From Rhodobacterales bacterium (GTDB lineage Bacteria; Pseudomonadota; Alphaproteobacteria; Rhodobacterales; Rhodobacteraceae): 64,000 nucleotides of DNA. The notes under the pieces are model-generated. The model did no database searches. It saw nothing but the letters and a program-made list of their open reading frames with translations, and was not told where the DNA came from. Shown piece by piece: positions 1 to 8,024 of this stretch. How positions within the stretch are numbered: position 1 is the first letter of the stretch; every line of letters starts with the position of its first letter. The stretch spans positions 1 through 64,000 of the forward strand of contig PDRY01000022.1 in NCBI GenBank assembly GCA_002748265.1. Direction: 5' to 3'. The position numbers were made by a program, and so were the translations under genes.

Positions 1-1
1 G

Positions 2-100
2 CAGGCGACGGTCAGCTTCGGCCTCTCGCGCCCGGACCTGCAGGAGGAGTTCTCGGACTTCCTCACCGATATCCACGCTGCAAAAAACGCCGCTCAGTAA
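2..100 (+). CDS. C-terminal end of an unidentified protein (partial)
   Basis: An open frame runs from the window edge to a TAA stop at 98-100 and gives the last 32 residues of a protein that begins upstream. The peptide is mildly acidic and shows no motif I recognise, so no function is given. It ends about 200 bases before the 3' end of the convergent wzc-like gene. Those 200 bases hold no gene I can support. Confidence 0.45.
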   Translation, partial: QATVSFGLSRPDLQEEFSDFLTDIHAAKNAAQ

Positions 101-298
101 ACACGCGAGAGGGGGGGAGCAGCACCGCCATGCGTGTCGACAGGGTTGTAACGCATGGCGATGGGAGCGAACTGAAGTCAGAACGCGCGCTCTTGCGGCA
201 AGCGCTAAAGGCTGTGGAACATGATCGCCATGTAGTGGCGAGACGTTTGAATTTTGGGGCGACGACGGAGGACGCACCAAAACCCAAGGGTAAATGGT

Positions 299-2449
299 TC
301 ACGCCACATAGTATTTCGAGCCATACGCGGCGTAGGCGCCGTATCGGCCGCCGTAGCCATACCGCTTCATGCCGCTCGCGCTGATCTGGCTAAGGACCAT
401 GCCAGTGATCTTCTGTCCGGACATACGGAACTGCCGAACGCTTTCTGCGACCTGATGCATCGTCGTCGTGTCCCAATGAACGGTGAAGATCGTGGCATCG
501 GCCTGCTCTGCAATGATGAGCGCGTCCGGGACAACCAAGACAGGCGGGCAGTCGACGATGACGATGTCATAGGACTCGCGTGCCTTGGCGATGAAAGCCT
601 TGAATGTCTCTGACGCGAACAGATCGGCCGCGTTGGTATTGGTGGCCTCGCCCGCGAGAATGTCGGCGCCCAGTCCCTTACTTTTGAAAACGGCCTCGGC
701 CAGGGATGTTTCCCCGCTCATGACAGATACGACGCCATGCTTCGGCATGTCTCCAAAGTACTGGTTCAGCGTGCGGCGACGGATGTCGCCTTCGACAAGA
801 AGCACCTTCTTGTCCAGCCCACAGAAGTTGTGCGCCAAGGCAATGGAGTTGGTTGTCTTTCCCTCGCCTGGCAGCGAGGAAGTCATGACGATCACTTTTG
901 GCGGGCTGTCGATGTGGGACAGCATCAACGAGGTCCGCAGGTTGCGATAGGCCTCTGCTGCCGCAGACATTGGCTTGGTGGTCAGGTATTCGATGGCTTT
1001 GGGTCGTGAGCGAACTGGCATCTGAGGGATCTGGCCCAATACCGAATAGCCGGTTGCCTGCTCCAGATCGGGTGCCGTCCGGAAACCCGTTGCGCGGAGC
1101 TCGCGGAGCAGGATCAGACCGACGCCGATCAGCAATCCCAGCAGGCCGCTCATGGCAAGGATCAGGGATTTTCGCGGCTTGGACGGCACGGATGGGACCA
1201 CGGCATTCGACAAGATTCGACTGTCGGCCTGCTGAATGCCCTGTTGGGCCGAGGTCTCATTGAACCTGGCAAGAAAGTACTCGTACAGGACCCGTGCGGC
1301 TTCGGCCTCGCGAGTGTACTGCTTCAGCGTGATCAGATCCTGGCCTTGCATGTCCAAAGCGCGTGCCAGATCCGTTTCCGATGCTTTGAGCGCCGTCAAT
1401 TGCTGATTGGTGCGATCTAGGTTGGCGTTCAGTCGGGCCATCACCACCGCCAAGCGATTGTCGAAGGCCTCTTTGAAACGCTCATCACCGTCGGCGCGCG
1501 CCCATAGGTTGTTCAATTGGGCATCGTCTGCGAGGGCCACCCTGTCTGCCCGCGTCTCTGCCGCGTTGATCGCTGCAATCTGCACGGCGATCTCGTCCCG
1601 ACCGGTTTCCGCGAGGCTGATCCTGTCTCTCAGCTCTTTGATTTGACGTTCAAGGCCCTGAAGGCTTTCAGCGGAGACCAGCTCTGTCGAGGCGCTGAAA
1701 TTCGAGACCTTGGCTTCGGCCTCTTCCAGGTTCAGTTGGAGTTCGGTCAGTCGACTGCTTAGCCAAGATGTCGCGTTCTCCGTCGCACGAAATTTCACCT
1801 CGATCTGATCAAGAATGTATTGCTCAACGATTGTGTCGGCGATCAAGGCGGATTTGGTCGCGCTGGTGGTTTCGGCCGTGACCTGGAACACCAAACTTTG
1901 CGGGACGTTGCGAACTGTGACGGCTTCGAGAAGGCTCGTGATCACCGAATCCTGCGTACGGGAGGCTTGTTCGGCTTCGGTCATCTCTGTTTCGGCTGTC
2001 GTACGTCCTAGCCAGAGCCGGATCCGGGCCTTCCATTCGTCGATCCGGGAAGGTGCGTGTAGTGCGGCATTGAATTCAGGATCGTTGACGAGCTCCAAGC
2101 GCTCCACGACCTTTCCCATGAGGGCGCGCGCGCGCAGTACTTCGACCTCTGAGTTTACCTCCGATGTATCTCCAGAAAGCCCGCCAACAACGCTCTGAAG
2201 ATCCAATAGCTGCTGTTGATCCGTCTCGAGAATCACCACTGCTGTCGAGCGATAAAGCGGCGTGGTCGCGACATAGGCGATGTAGCCACCCACAAGTATC
2301 GCGAGGGCCGTCGTGAGTGCGATCCAGATTTTTCCACGCCAGATCGTTGCGAACAGATTCCCAAGATCAATGACATCGTCGCTGGGGCTGCTCGTGGTGA
2401 CCTGTGTTGCGGGCGCACTGTGCTGGGCTGTAGCGTGGGGAAGCTGCAT
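299..2449 (-). CDS. Wzc/GumC-type polysaccharide co-polymerase with tyrosine autokinase domain
   Basis: Inner-membrane protein expected to control chain length and export of capsule or exopolysaccharide, with a cytoplasmic BY-kinase that phosphorylates its own C-terminal tyrosines. The 716 residues show a first membrane segment near 41-62, a long periplasmic coiled-coil Wzz/GNVR region, a second membrane segment near 428-449, then Walker A (GEGKTT, about 528), a Walker A'-like segment (LLVEGDIR, with E where D is usual) and Walker B (IVDCPP, about 630). The tail holds eight tyrosines in about 20 residues, the usual autophosphorylation cluster. I start at 2449 because the open frame upstream to 2698 reads like non-coding sequence and covers the promoter side of the divergent small gene. 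No flippase or polymerase gene is visible here. Confidence 0.9.
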   Translation of the reverse strand: MQLPHATAQHSAPATQVTTSSPSDDVIDLGNLFATIWRGKIWIALTTALAILVGGYIAYVATTPLYRSTAVVILETDQQQLLDLQSVVGGLSGDTSEVNSEVEVLRARALMGKVVERLELVNDPEFNAALHAPSRIDEWKARIRLWLGRTTAETEMTEAEQASRTQDSVITSLLEAVTVRNVPQSLVFQVTAETTSATKSALIADTIVEQYILDQIEVKFRATENATSWLSSRLTELQLNLEEAEAKVSNFSASTELVSAESLQGLERQIKELRDRISLAETGRDEIAVQIAAINAAETRADRVALADDAQLNNLWARADGDERFKEAFDNRLAVVMARLNANLDRTNQQLTALKASETDLARALDMQGQDLITLKQYTREAEAARVLYEYFLARFNETSAQQGIQQADSRILSNAVVPSVPSKPRKSLILAMSGLLGLLIGVGLILLRELRATGFRTAPDLEQATGYSVLGQIPQMPVRSRPKAIEYLTTKPMSAAAEAYRNLRTSLMLSHIDSPPKVIVMTSSLPGEGKTTNSIALAHNFCGLDKKVLLVEGDIRRRTLNQYFGDMPKHGVVSVMSGETSLAEAVFKSKGLGADILAGEATNTNAADLFASETFKAFIAKARESYDIVIVDCPPVLVVPDALIIAEQADATIFTVHWDTTTMHQVAESVRQFRMSGQKITGMVLSQISASGMKRYGYGGRYGAYAAYGSKYYVA

Positions 2450-2657
2450 ATTCTGTAACGATTCCGAAGTTCTTGGAGCGGAGCTTGCGCCGATGTTTAG
2501 CTTAGTCTGCCCATACGGGCGACCGAAAACTGAATGGCAAGGATGGGTCGAAAAACTGTTTACGTGCCACCGTATTGCGCAATTCAAAGGGTTTCTATTG
2601 ATCGGGCACTGTGATACGAAAATGCTAACGCCCTTGGAGCCCTTTTGGAGATTGCAG

Positions 2658-2930
2658 ATGACCCGCCTTTTTGTTTCCGCAGCGATTTCAGCTTGCATGC
2701 TGTCTACCGCTTCTATTGCTCAGCAAGCCGCACCGACCACCGTCGCGGATTGTGATAATCCGGCCAATGCCGCCAGCTCCCAGTGTGTGTCCTTCTCGTC
2801 GGCCAACGTGGGCAGCGTCAACTTCGCGCAATTCGGTGGGCCGATTGCAGCGGGTGTGATTGGTATCGGAATCATCGCCGCCATTGCTGGAAACGACGAC
2901 GGCGGCAGCACGCCTTCGACGACCGATTGA
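2658..2930 (+). CDS. Small secreted or membrane-anchored protein, function unknown
   Basis: Encodes 90 residues with a clear Sec signal peptide (hydrophobic core after MTRLF, cleavage probably after SIA at about residue 20). A short polar region with two cysteines (about 32 and 43) follows, then a Gly/Ala/Ile-rich hydrophobic segment (about 59-78) and an acidic Ser/Thr-rich tail. A GGAG ribosome site sits 7 bases before the ATG. The gene is divergent from the wzc-like gene and ends at a strong terminator, so it is a monocistronic unit. A role in envelope or exopolysaccharide biology is suggested only by the neighbour. I do not recognise a named family. Confidence 0.7.
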   Translation: MTRLFVSAAISACMLSTASIAQQAAPTTVADCDNPANAASSQCVSFSSANVGSVNFAQFGGPIAAGVIGIGIIAAIAGNDDGGSTPSTTD

Positions 2931-2955
2931 TCGGTATTCGATCACAGTATTGGAG

Positions 2956-2981
2956 AGCCCCGCAATTTGCGGGGCTTTTTT
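2956..2981 (+). terminator. Rho-independent terminator after the small secreted protein gene
   Basis: AGCCCCGC and GCGGGGCT form a perfect 8-bp stem around an AATTT loop, followed directly by a run of T. It lies 25 bases after the stop codon at 2930. Confidence 0.92.
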
Positions 2982-2987
2982 GTTTTT

Positions 2988-3340
2988 GGAGGCGTTTCAT
3001 CGAGGTGACGTGTAGGGCTTGAGGTGGATTGCGGAGGCTTCCGGAGTGGCCTGCTCGCGGAAGCACCCAAGATGGCATTGGAGCTCAATCACATCTTCAC
3101 CGCTCGTGGGGCGCGCGCAGATCGGGCACTTTCGAAACGCTCCGCGTGCCGAGGATGCTGTCCATTGTTGGTCTGCAGAGCGGCGGGTTTGGCGGGCAGC
3201 TGTCGCGGTCCCGGCTGCGTATGTGGGCGCGGCGCAATTCGTGACGAGCGCGCCTCTTCCGCACCGCCCTGTCGTTTGTTTCCGTCATGCAAATGTGTTG
3301 ACGATGACATGCACCCGTCATGGGGGCGGGTTAATCCAAA
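2988..3340 (+). other. Gene-free stretch upstream of phnF1, presumed promoter region
   Basis: No open frame here has a credible start or protein-like composition. The last 80 bases probably hold the module 1 promoter. A 7-4-7 arrangement CCGTCAT-GCAA-ATGTGTT (3282-3299) matches the PhoB-box repeat CTGTCAT at 10 of 14 positions. CCGTCATG recurs at 3315-3322, 33 bases later, and a TTGACG hexamer lies at 3298. These are weak, unproven candidates. Confidence 0.35.
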
Positions 3341-3356
3341 ATTCATTCGGATGAAT
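3341..3356. promoter_or_regulatory. Candidate PhnF1 operator, copy 1
   Basis: ATTCATTCGGATGAAT is an inverted repeat (ATTCAT-N4-ATGAAT) that overlaps the first possible start codon of phnF1 at 3351. The identical 16 bases occur at 9961 at the start of phnC1, and a one-mismatch version lies at 20462 before the module 3 transporter. Perfect recurrence at phosphonate gene starts, and overlap with the regulator's own gene, make an autoregulatory PhnF1 operator the simplest reading. Binding is inferred. Confidence 0.7.
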
Positions 3357-4079
3357 ATGACCATGAACAGACACCGCTGGCGTGACATACGCGACGCACT
3401 TCAACAAGATATCAGGGACGGCGTTTTGGAACCGGGCGTTAAGCTACCGACCGAACCGCGACTTGCGGAGATTTACGGCGCGGGTCGGCACTCTGTCCGC
3501 CGCGCGGTGGTCGAGCTTGCCAAGGCCGGGTTGTTGAGTGTCGAGCAGGGACGCGGCACCTATGTGCAGGCCCGCCCGCTGATCCGCTACTCCATCGGTC
3601 GCCGGACCCGGTTGCACCAGAATATGGACGCCGAGGGCGTGTCGATATCCGGGAGTGTGACGGGGGCCGAGCGGTTGCCTGCCACGGCCCGTGTTGCACA
3701 GAACTTGAAGATCGACGAAGGCGCAGACGTGATCGCGACCAGTCGCATCACGCTGGGCGACGGCGTGCCCGTTTCCATCGGCACGATCTATCATGATGCG
3801 AGCCGCTTCCCCGATTTCCCGGAACGCCGGGCGGAACTGGGCTCCACCACGGCTGTCTACGCCTCCTACGGGATCGAGGACTATCTGCGCGGCAGCACCG
3901 AAATTCACTCCCGTCCGGCCCGTTCGGACGAGGCTCGCGAACTGCATCAACATCCCGACATGCCGGTTCTGGTCGTGCGGGCCGTGGATGTGGATCTTGA
4001 GACCAACCCCATCGCGTTCAGCGAAGTCATCTGGTCGGCGGCGCGGGTGAAGTTTTCCATATCGCAGGAGACGACATGA
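3351..4079 (+). CDS. phnF: PhnF1, GntR/HutC-family repressor of module 1
   Basis: Predicted DNA-binding regulator of phosphonate genes. Residues about 8-75 form a GntR winged helix-turn-helix (LPTEPRLAEIYGAGRHSVRR), and the rest is a UTRA ligand domain typical of PhnF. Length 242 residues is normal. Starts at 3351, 3357 and 3363 are all possible. Start 3363 aligns best with PhnF2, while 3351 lies inside the operator palindrome. It is the first gene of module 1 and overlaps phnG1 by ATGA. The effector is unknown. Because its operator sequence differs from that near phnF2, the two regulators probably control different genes. Confidence 0.88.
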   Translation: MNMTMNRHRWRDIRDALQQDIRDGVLEPGVKLPTEPRLAEIYGAGRHSVRRAVVELAKAGLLSVEQGRGTYVQARPLIRYSIGRRTRLHQNMDAEGVSISGSVTGAERLPATARVAQNLKIDEGADVIATSRITLGDGVPVSIGTIYHDASRFPDFPERRAELGSTTAVYASYGIEDYLRGSTEIHSRPARSDEARELHQHPDMPVLVVRAVDVDLETNPIAFSEVIWSAARVKFSISQETT

Positions 4080-4519
4080 CCGAAGCCGCCGCCCAGCTTG
4101 ATGGTTTTCCCCATGACGAGATGCTGACCCTCCTGGCGCGCAGCGCGGCGGGGCAGATCAAGACCCTCGCAGAGACAATGCTGCCCGAGCTCGGAGAGAT
4201 CACGGTTCATCAGAATCGCACTGGGCTCGTCATGCTGCCGATGCGCGACACCGCCAAGGGGACCCATTTCCACCTGGGTGAGGTTCTGGTCAGCGAGGCG
4301 CGCATCACGGCAGGCGGTCAGGAAGGCTACGGGATGCGCCGGGGCCGTGATCTGGAAGCGGCCATGGCGATGGCTGTGATCGACTTGGCTGTGGCGCTCG
4401 GCAGGGCCCATGGCGCCGTCATTCGTTTCCTGATCGATCAGCGCGACCTGCAACAGGCCGAGGATCGCGAAACCCTGTGCCGCGTCGAGGCGACGCGCGT
4501 GGATATGGAGACCTTCTGA
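4076..4519 (+). CDS. phnG: PhnG1, C-P lyase complex subunit, module 1
   Basis: Subunit of the PhnGHIJ core complex, which with PhnI couples a phosphonate to the ribose of ATP in the canonical pathway. The 147-residue product has the family features HLGEVLVSEARI and GYGMRRGRD in mid-protein, corresponding to FNLGEVTVTRC and GHGYVQGRS of the second copy at 33607. The two PhnG proteins are strongly diverged from each other. The gene overlaps phnF1 by 4 bases and phnH1 by one base (TGATG), so translation is coupled. Confidence 0.87.
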   Translation: MTEAAAQLDGFPHDEMLTLLARSAAGQIKTLAETMLPELGEITVHQNRTGLVMLPMRDTAKGTHFHLGEVLVSEARITAGGQEGYGMRRGRDLEAAMAMAVIDLAVALGRAHGAVIRFLIDQRDLQQAEDRETLCRVEATRVDMETF

Positions 4520-5055
4520 TGCACGCCGCGCCAATCCCGTCCGAGTTTGAAACACGCTGCAATGAGGTGTTCGATGCGCTCATGTGGGCCCTGTCGCGCC
4601 CCGGCCTGCGGCGTGCGTTGCCCGAAACGGGCGCGGCTCAGATCGTCGATGCGTTGATCGACCGGGAATGCGCCGTATGGGCAGCAGATCCCGTCATCAT
4701 CGCGCGGGCGGAGCAGACGGGGGCGGCATTGGTGGCGCCCGCGCAGGCCGATCATCTCTTTGCCGGGGCGTTGGTGGATGCGGACGCTCTGCGCGGACTG
4801 CGCTGCGGGTCCGATCTCTACCCCGACGATGGGGCGACGCTTGTCGTCGACGCCCAGTTCGACACCGGCGACGCGCTGCGTGTGACCGGGCCGGGCGTGG
4901 ACGGGGCCGAGACGTTTCGTGTTGGCGGGCTGCCCGATGGGTTCTGGGCCGCGCGGGCGGAGGCGATGCGCTACCCGATGGGGTTCGAGCTGTTCCTTCT
5001 GAGCGGCGATCAGGTGATTGGCATCCCGCGATCCACAAAGGTGGAGGTTCTCTGA
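4519..5055 (+). CDS. phnH: PhnH1, C-P lyase complex subunit, module 1
   Basis: Non-catalytic structural subunit of the PhnGHIJ assembly. The 178-residue protein starts at 4519, where TGATG joins it to phnG1. The N-terminal segment FDALMWALSRPGLRR matches the FRAIMTAMARPGTIQ segment of PhnH2, and the C-terminal GFELFLLSGDQVIGIPRSTKVE matches GLDFIFTCGNRIAALPRSTE in form. The PRST element near the end is characteristic. The next gene starts in the stop codon. Confidence 0.85.
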   Translation: MHAAPIPSEFETRCNEVFDALMWALSRPGLRRALPETGAAQIVDALIDRECAVWAADPVIIARAEQTGAALVAPAQADHLFAGALVDADALRGLRCGSDLYPDDGATLVVDAQFDTGDALRVTGPGVDGAETFRVGGLPDGFWAARAEAMRYPMGFELFLLSGDQVIGIPRSTKVEVL

Positions 5056-6107
5056 TGGCCTATGTGGCGACCCGTGGCGGTGAGCGCGCGATTGAGCAGT
5101 CTCAACGGCTCTTCCGGGCCGAAATGGGAGATATCACGCCCGAGCGCGTGGCGGACATCCGCACCGCCATGCCTTACCTGATCGACCGCCTTATGGGCGA
5201 GGCGTCGCTCTATGACGAAGACCTCGCGGCGCTTGCGCTCGCCCAGACGGGCGGAGAGCTTTACGAGGCGGTTCTGCTGCTGCGCGCCTGGCGGACCACG
5301 CAACCCCGGCTCGCTGTGGCGGAGCCGGTGACCCAAGAGGGGCTCTTCACGCACCGGCGGATTTCGGCGGCGTTCAAAGATATTCCAGGCGGGCAGGTGC
5401 TTGGTCCCACGCTCGACTATTCGCACCGGATCATGGCGACGGAGGTGTTGTCCGGGGACACCTTTCGCCCCGAGCCGGTCGAGGCAGCCGCGACGCCAAG
5501 CCCCGCCCGGCAGCCCTCCGTTGCCCATTGGCAGGCCGAGAACGGCCTTCTGACTGCGCCGGATCCCGATGAAGCGACCGGCAACGACATCCCCGATGTC
5601 ACGCGCGAGCCCTTGTTGTTCCCTGCGCAGCGCGCCCACACGCTCCAAAGCCTGGCGCGGGCCGAGACGGGCGGGCTGCTGGCGCTCGGCTATGCTGCGC
5701 AGCGCGGCTACGGGCAGGCCCACCCCACAGTGAACGAGCTGCGCCTGGCCGAGGCCGAGGTGATGGTCACGCATCCGCGGGGAACGACATTCAGCGCGGG
5801 CCGGGTGAAGGTCAGTGAGGCCGAGGTCGTGTCCAAGAAGGGCACGGAGCTGGGACTGGGCTTTGCCGCGACGATGGGCTGGAACGAGGTGAAGGTGATC
5901 GCCGCCGCGACGCTCGATCTGGGCGCGGAAGGCGCGCCGAAAGGGGCTCCGACCGAGGAGGAGTTCTTCCTCTACCACACCGAGGGCGTCGAGGCGTCGG
6001 GCTTTTGCATTCACTTCAAGCTGCCGCATTACGTCACCTTCCAGTCGTCGCTGGACGCGATGCGCGATGCGAAGGCGAAGGCGGCGGAGCAGGAGCCGGC
6101 GGAATGA
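5055..6107 (+). CDS. phnI: PhnI1, C-P lyase nucleosidase-like subunit, module 1
   Basis: In the known pathway PhnI removes adenine from ATP and, with PhnG, PhnH and PhnL, makes ribose 1-phosphonate 5-triphosphate. The 350-residue product starts with MAYVATRGGERAIEQ, equivalent to MYVAVKGGERAID of PhnI2. It keeps the H-x4-H pair (HFKLPH, His320 and His325) that corresponds to the metal site of PhnI facing PhnJ in the E. coli complex, and also RRISAAFKDIPGGQVLGPT and AAQRGYGQAHP. So this subunit looks catalytically competent although its partner PhnJ1 does not. It starts in the phnH1 stop codon and is followed by a large inverted repeat. Confidence 0.88.
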   Translation: MAYVATRGGERAIEQSQRLFRAEMGDITPERVADIRTAMPYLIDRLMGEASLYDEDLAALALAQTGGELYEAVLLLRAWRTTQPRLAVAEPVTQEGLFTHRRISAAFKDIPGGQVLGPTLDYSHRIMATEVLSGDTFRPEPVEAAATPSPARQPSVAHWQAENGLLTAPDPDEATGNDIPDVTREPLLFPAQRAHTLQSLARAETGGLLALGYAAQRGYGQAHPTVNELRLAEAEVMVTHPRGTTFSAGRVKVSEAEVVSKKGTELGLGFAATMGWNEVKVIAAATLDLGAEGAPKGAPTEEEFFLYHTEGVEASGFCIHFKLPHYVTFQSSLDAMRDAKAKAAEQEPAE

Positions 6108-6125
6108 CGGGCGTGGAGGCTGCCA

Positions 6126-6259
6126 GGGCGGGCGCATGTCCGTGGGCAGGCGCACCGATCTTTGATCTGTGCGATTTATCCCCGCGCCCCCGAAAGACCA
6201 AGGAGCCTTGCGCGCCAGTTGCAAAGCGCCTGTCCGCAGGGACGGACATGCGCTCGCCC
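6126..6259 (+). repeat. Long inverted repeat between phnI1 and phnJ1
   Basis: GGGCGGGCGCATGTCCGT (6126-6143) pairs at 17 of 18 positions with 6242-6259. The adjoining CAGGCGC (6147-6153) pairs with GCGCCTG (6226-6232), giving an imperfect stem of about 25 bp closing a loop of about 72 bases. A second hairpin, GCCCGGG with CCCGGGC, follows at about 6257-6283. There is no T tract, so an mRNA processing or stability element is more likely than a terminator. A 71-codon open frame (6104-6319) spans it with ATGA at both ends but looks like a by-product of the repeat. Confidence 0.75.
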
Positions 6260-6315
6260 GGGCAGCTGAAGCTGCTGTCCCGGGCGGTTTCGAACCGTCC
6301 CCAAGGAGCCAAGCC

Positions 6316-7230
6316 ATGACGCTCGCCGCCCTCACCCGCGACTGGGAGCCGATGTCCTACGGCTTCCTTGACGCCTCCGCCAAACGCGAGATCCGGCGTA
6401 AGACGCTCAAGGCCATCGCGGTGCCTGGATGCCAGATGCCCTATGCCAGCCGCGAAGTGCCCATGGCCCGAGGCTGGGGCACCGGGGGCTTGCAGATTTC
6501 CTGCACCCTGATCAATCCGCGCACCCGCGTGAAGGTGATCGACCAGGGCGCGGATGACAGCGTCAACGCCGCCTCAATCCGCAAGTTCCTGGCTCGCGTC
6601 TCGGGTGCGCCGACCACGCTGGACACGTTGGAGGCCGACCTGATCCAGTCCCGCCACCGCATCCCCGAAGAGGTGCTGCGCGAGGATCAGGTCTTGGTGC
6701 TTCAGGTGCCCAACCCCGAGCCGCTCCGGTCCGTGCAGCCCAACATGTCCGTCGCCCGGCAGATGCATGCCGATGCCGACTACGGGCGGATGTGGCTGCA
6801 GCTCTATGAGCAGATTGTGCGCTCTGGCCGGGTCATGCAGGGGGCAAGCTACCCCTCGCTGGTGAACGGGCGGTTTGTCATGACCCCGTCGCCGATCCCC
6901 CGCTGGGACGTGCCCAAGCTGAACATGGCCAAACACCTGACAATCCTGTCAGCAGGCCGGGAAAAGCGCCTGCACGCGGTGCCGCCCTTCACGCGGGTCG
7001 AGCCGCTCGTGTTCGATGATGTGCCCTACCGGGTCGAAGACCATGGCGGGCTTACCTGCCACCGATCCGGTGCACGCGGGTTCTTCATGAATGAAATCCC
7101 GCAAGATGACGGCTCCTCGACCTTTGAGGTCTCGGACAGCGAGCTCGGGGTGAAGACCATCCGCCGCGCCGATGGTGAGCCGGTCACGATCGGTGAGACC
7201 TGGTACAAGGATGGGGAGATGCCGCAATGA
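6316..7230 (+). CDS. phnJ: PhnJ1, divergent C-P lyase core subunit lacking the Fe-S cysteines
   Basis: Homologue of the radical-SAM subunit that cleaves the C-P bond. The 304 residues align throughout with PhnJ2: AVPGCQMPYASREVPM, GWGTGG, KVIDQGADD, RHRIPEE, MTPSPIP and AGREKR are kept, including the glycine (Gly38) matching E. coli Gly32. The C-terminal zinc-finger-like region, which in PhnJ2 carries Cys237, Cys240, Cys262 and Cys268, here reads Cys248, Ser251, Val272 and Gly278, with one residue deleted and a longer tail. Three of four key cysteines are therefore gone, and no alternative frame restores them. The frame is intact and starts after a good AAGGAG site. Loss of radical C-P cleavage is inferred; the present activity is unknown. 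Confidence 0.88.
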   Translation: MTLAALTRDWEPMSYGFLDASAKREIRRKTLKAIAVPGCQMPYASREVPMARGWGTGGLQISCTLINPRTRVKVIDQGADDSVNAASIRKFLARVSGAPTTLDTLEADLIQSRHRIPEEVLREDQVLVLQVPNPEPLRSVQPNMSVARQMHADADYGRMWLQLYEQIVRSGRVMQGASYPSLVNGRFVMTPSPIPRWDVPKLNMAKHLTILSAGREKRLHAVPPFTRVEPLVFDDVPYRVEDHGGLTCHRSGARGFFMNEIPQDDGSSTFEVSDSELGVKTIRRADGEPVTIGETWYKDGEMPQ

Positions 7231-8024
7231 CCCTGGCCATGGAGCCCCCCCGCCTGGTTCAGACGCGCCCGTTGCTCATCGCGCAGGGCGTCAGCAAGAC
7301 CTACGGGTCGGTGCAGGCGCTGCGCGACGTGTCCGCCACCGTCTACCCCGGCGAAGTGCTGGGCATTGTGGGCGAAAGCGGATCGGGAAAATCGACCTTC
7401 CTGCGCTGTCTCAACCTCGAAGACGTGCCGGATGAGGGCAGCTACACGCTGGATCTGCCCGAGGTGCAGGGAAACCTCTTCGATCTGGACCGCTACGCGC
7501 GCCGGATGCTCTGCGCGACCAAGATCGGGATCGTCTATCAGAACCCCCATCTGGGCCTTTTGATGAAGCATTCCTCCTCGGGCAATGTGGCCGAGCGTCT
7601 GCTGGTTGCCGGAGAGCGGCGCTTCTCGGTCCTGAGGGAGAAGGCCCGCGATGCGCTCGATGCCTCCGAGTTCCCGCTGGAGCGGATGGACGCCCCGCCC
7701 ATCGAGCTGTCGGGCGGGATGCAGCAGCGGGTCCAACTGGCAAAGGCCATTGCGCTGGAACCTGCGCTGCTTCTGCTCGATGAACCCACCACGGGGCTGG
7801 ATGTCTCCGTTCAGGCGCTGGTCCTGGATACGCTCAAGCGGCTTCAGCAAGAACGCCGGATCACGATGGTGATCGTCAGTCACGATCTGGGGGTCATCCG
7901 AACGCTGTCTGACCGTGTGATGGTGATGCGGCGCGGCGAAGTCGTCGAAGCCGGGCTGGCCGATCAGGTGTTCCAGGACCCGCAACACGCCTACACGCAA
8001 CAACTGGTGCATGCGAAGCTATGA
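7227..8024 (+). CDS. phnK: PhnK1, ABC-type ATPase of the C-P lyase complex, module 1
   Basis: PhnK binds the PhnJ face of the core complex as an ATPase needed for turnover. The 265-residue protein has Walker A GESGSGKS (about residues 49-56), signature LSGGMQQR, Walker B LLLLDEP and the switch histidine in VIVSHD. The C-terminal QDPQHAYTQQLV is typical of the PhnK/oligopeptide ATPase branch. It is intact, so module 1 keeps its nucleotide-driven parts. ATGA overlaps join it to phnJ1 and phnL1. Confidence 0.88.
   Translation: MTLAMEPPRLVQTRPLLIAQGVSKTYGSVQALRDVSATVYPGEVLGIVGESGSGKSTFLRCLNLEDVPDEGSYTLDLPEVQGNLFDLDRYARRMLCATKIGIVYQNPHLGLLMKHSSSGNVAERLLVAGERRFSVLREKARDALDASEFPLERMDAPPIELSGGMQQRVQLAKAIALEPALLLLDEPTTGLDVSVQALVLDTLKRLQQERRITMVIVSHDLGVIRTLSDRVMVMRRGEVVEAGLADQVFQDPQHAYTQQLVHAKL

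Noticed and set aside
299-2698. Longer wzc-like frame starting at 2698
   Set aside because: The added 83 residues read as non-coding sequence, overlap the promoter and ribosome site of the divergent small gene, and add no family homology. The start at 2449 gives a normal N-terminus.
6104-6319. 71-codon open frame between phnI1 and phnJ1 with ATGA overlaps at both ends
   Set aside because: The gene-like ends are attractive, but the translation is Pro/Arg/Ala-rich without recognisable features and the segment is largely made of the long inverted repeat. No ribosome site of its own is visible. I treat it as a structured spacer.
6316-7230. PhnJ1 as a frameshifted or broken pseudogene
   Set aside because: The frame is open from a good ribosome site to an ATGA junction with phnK1, the family motifs lie in order, and the other frames of the C-terminal segment do not restore the cysteine motif. 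Degeneration by simple frameshift is not supported.
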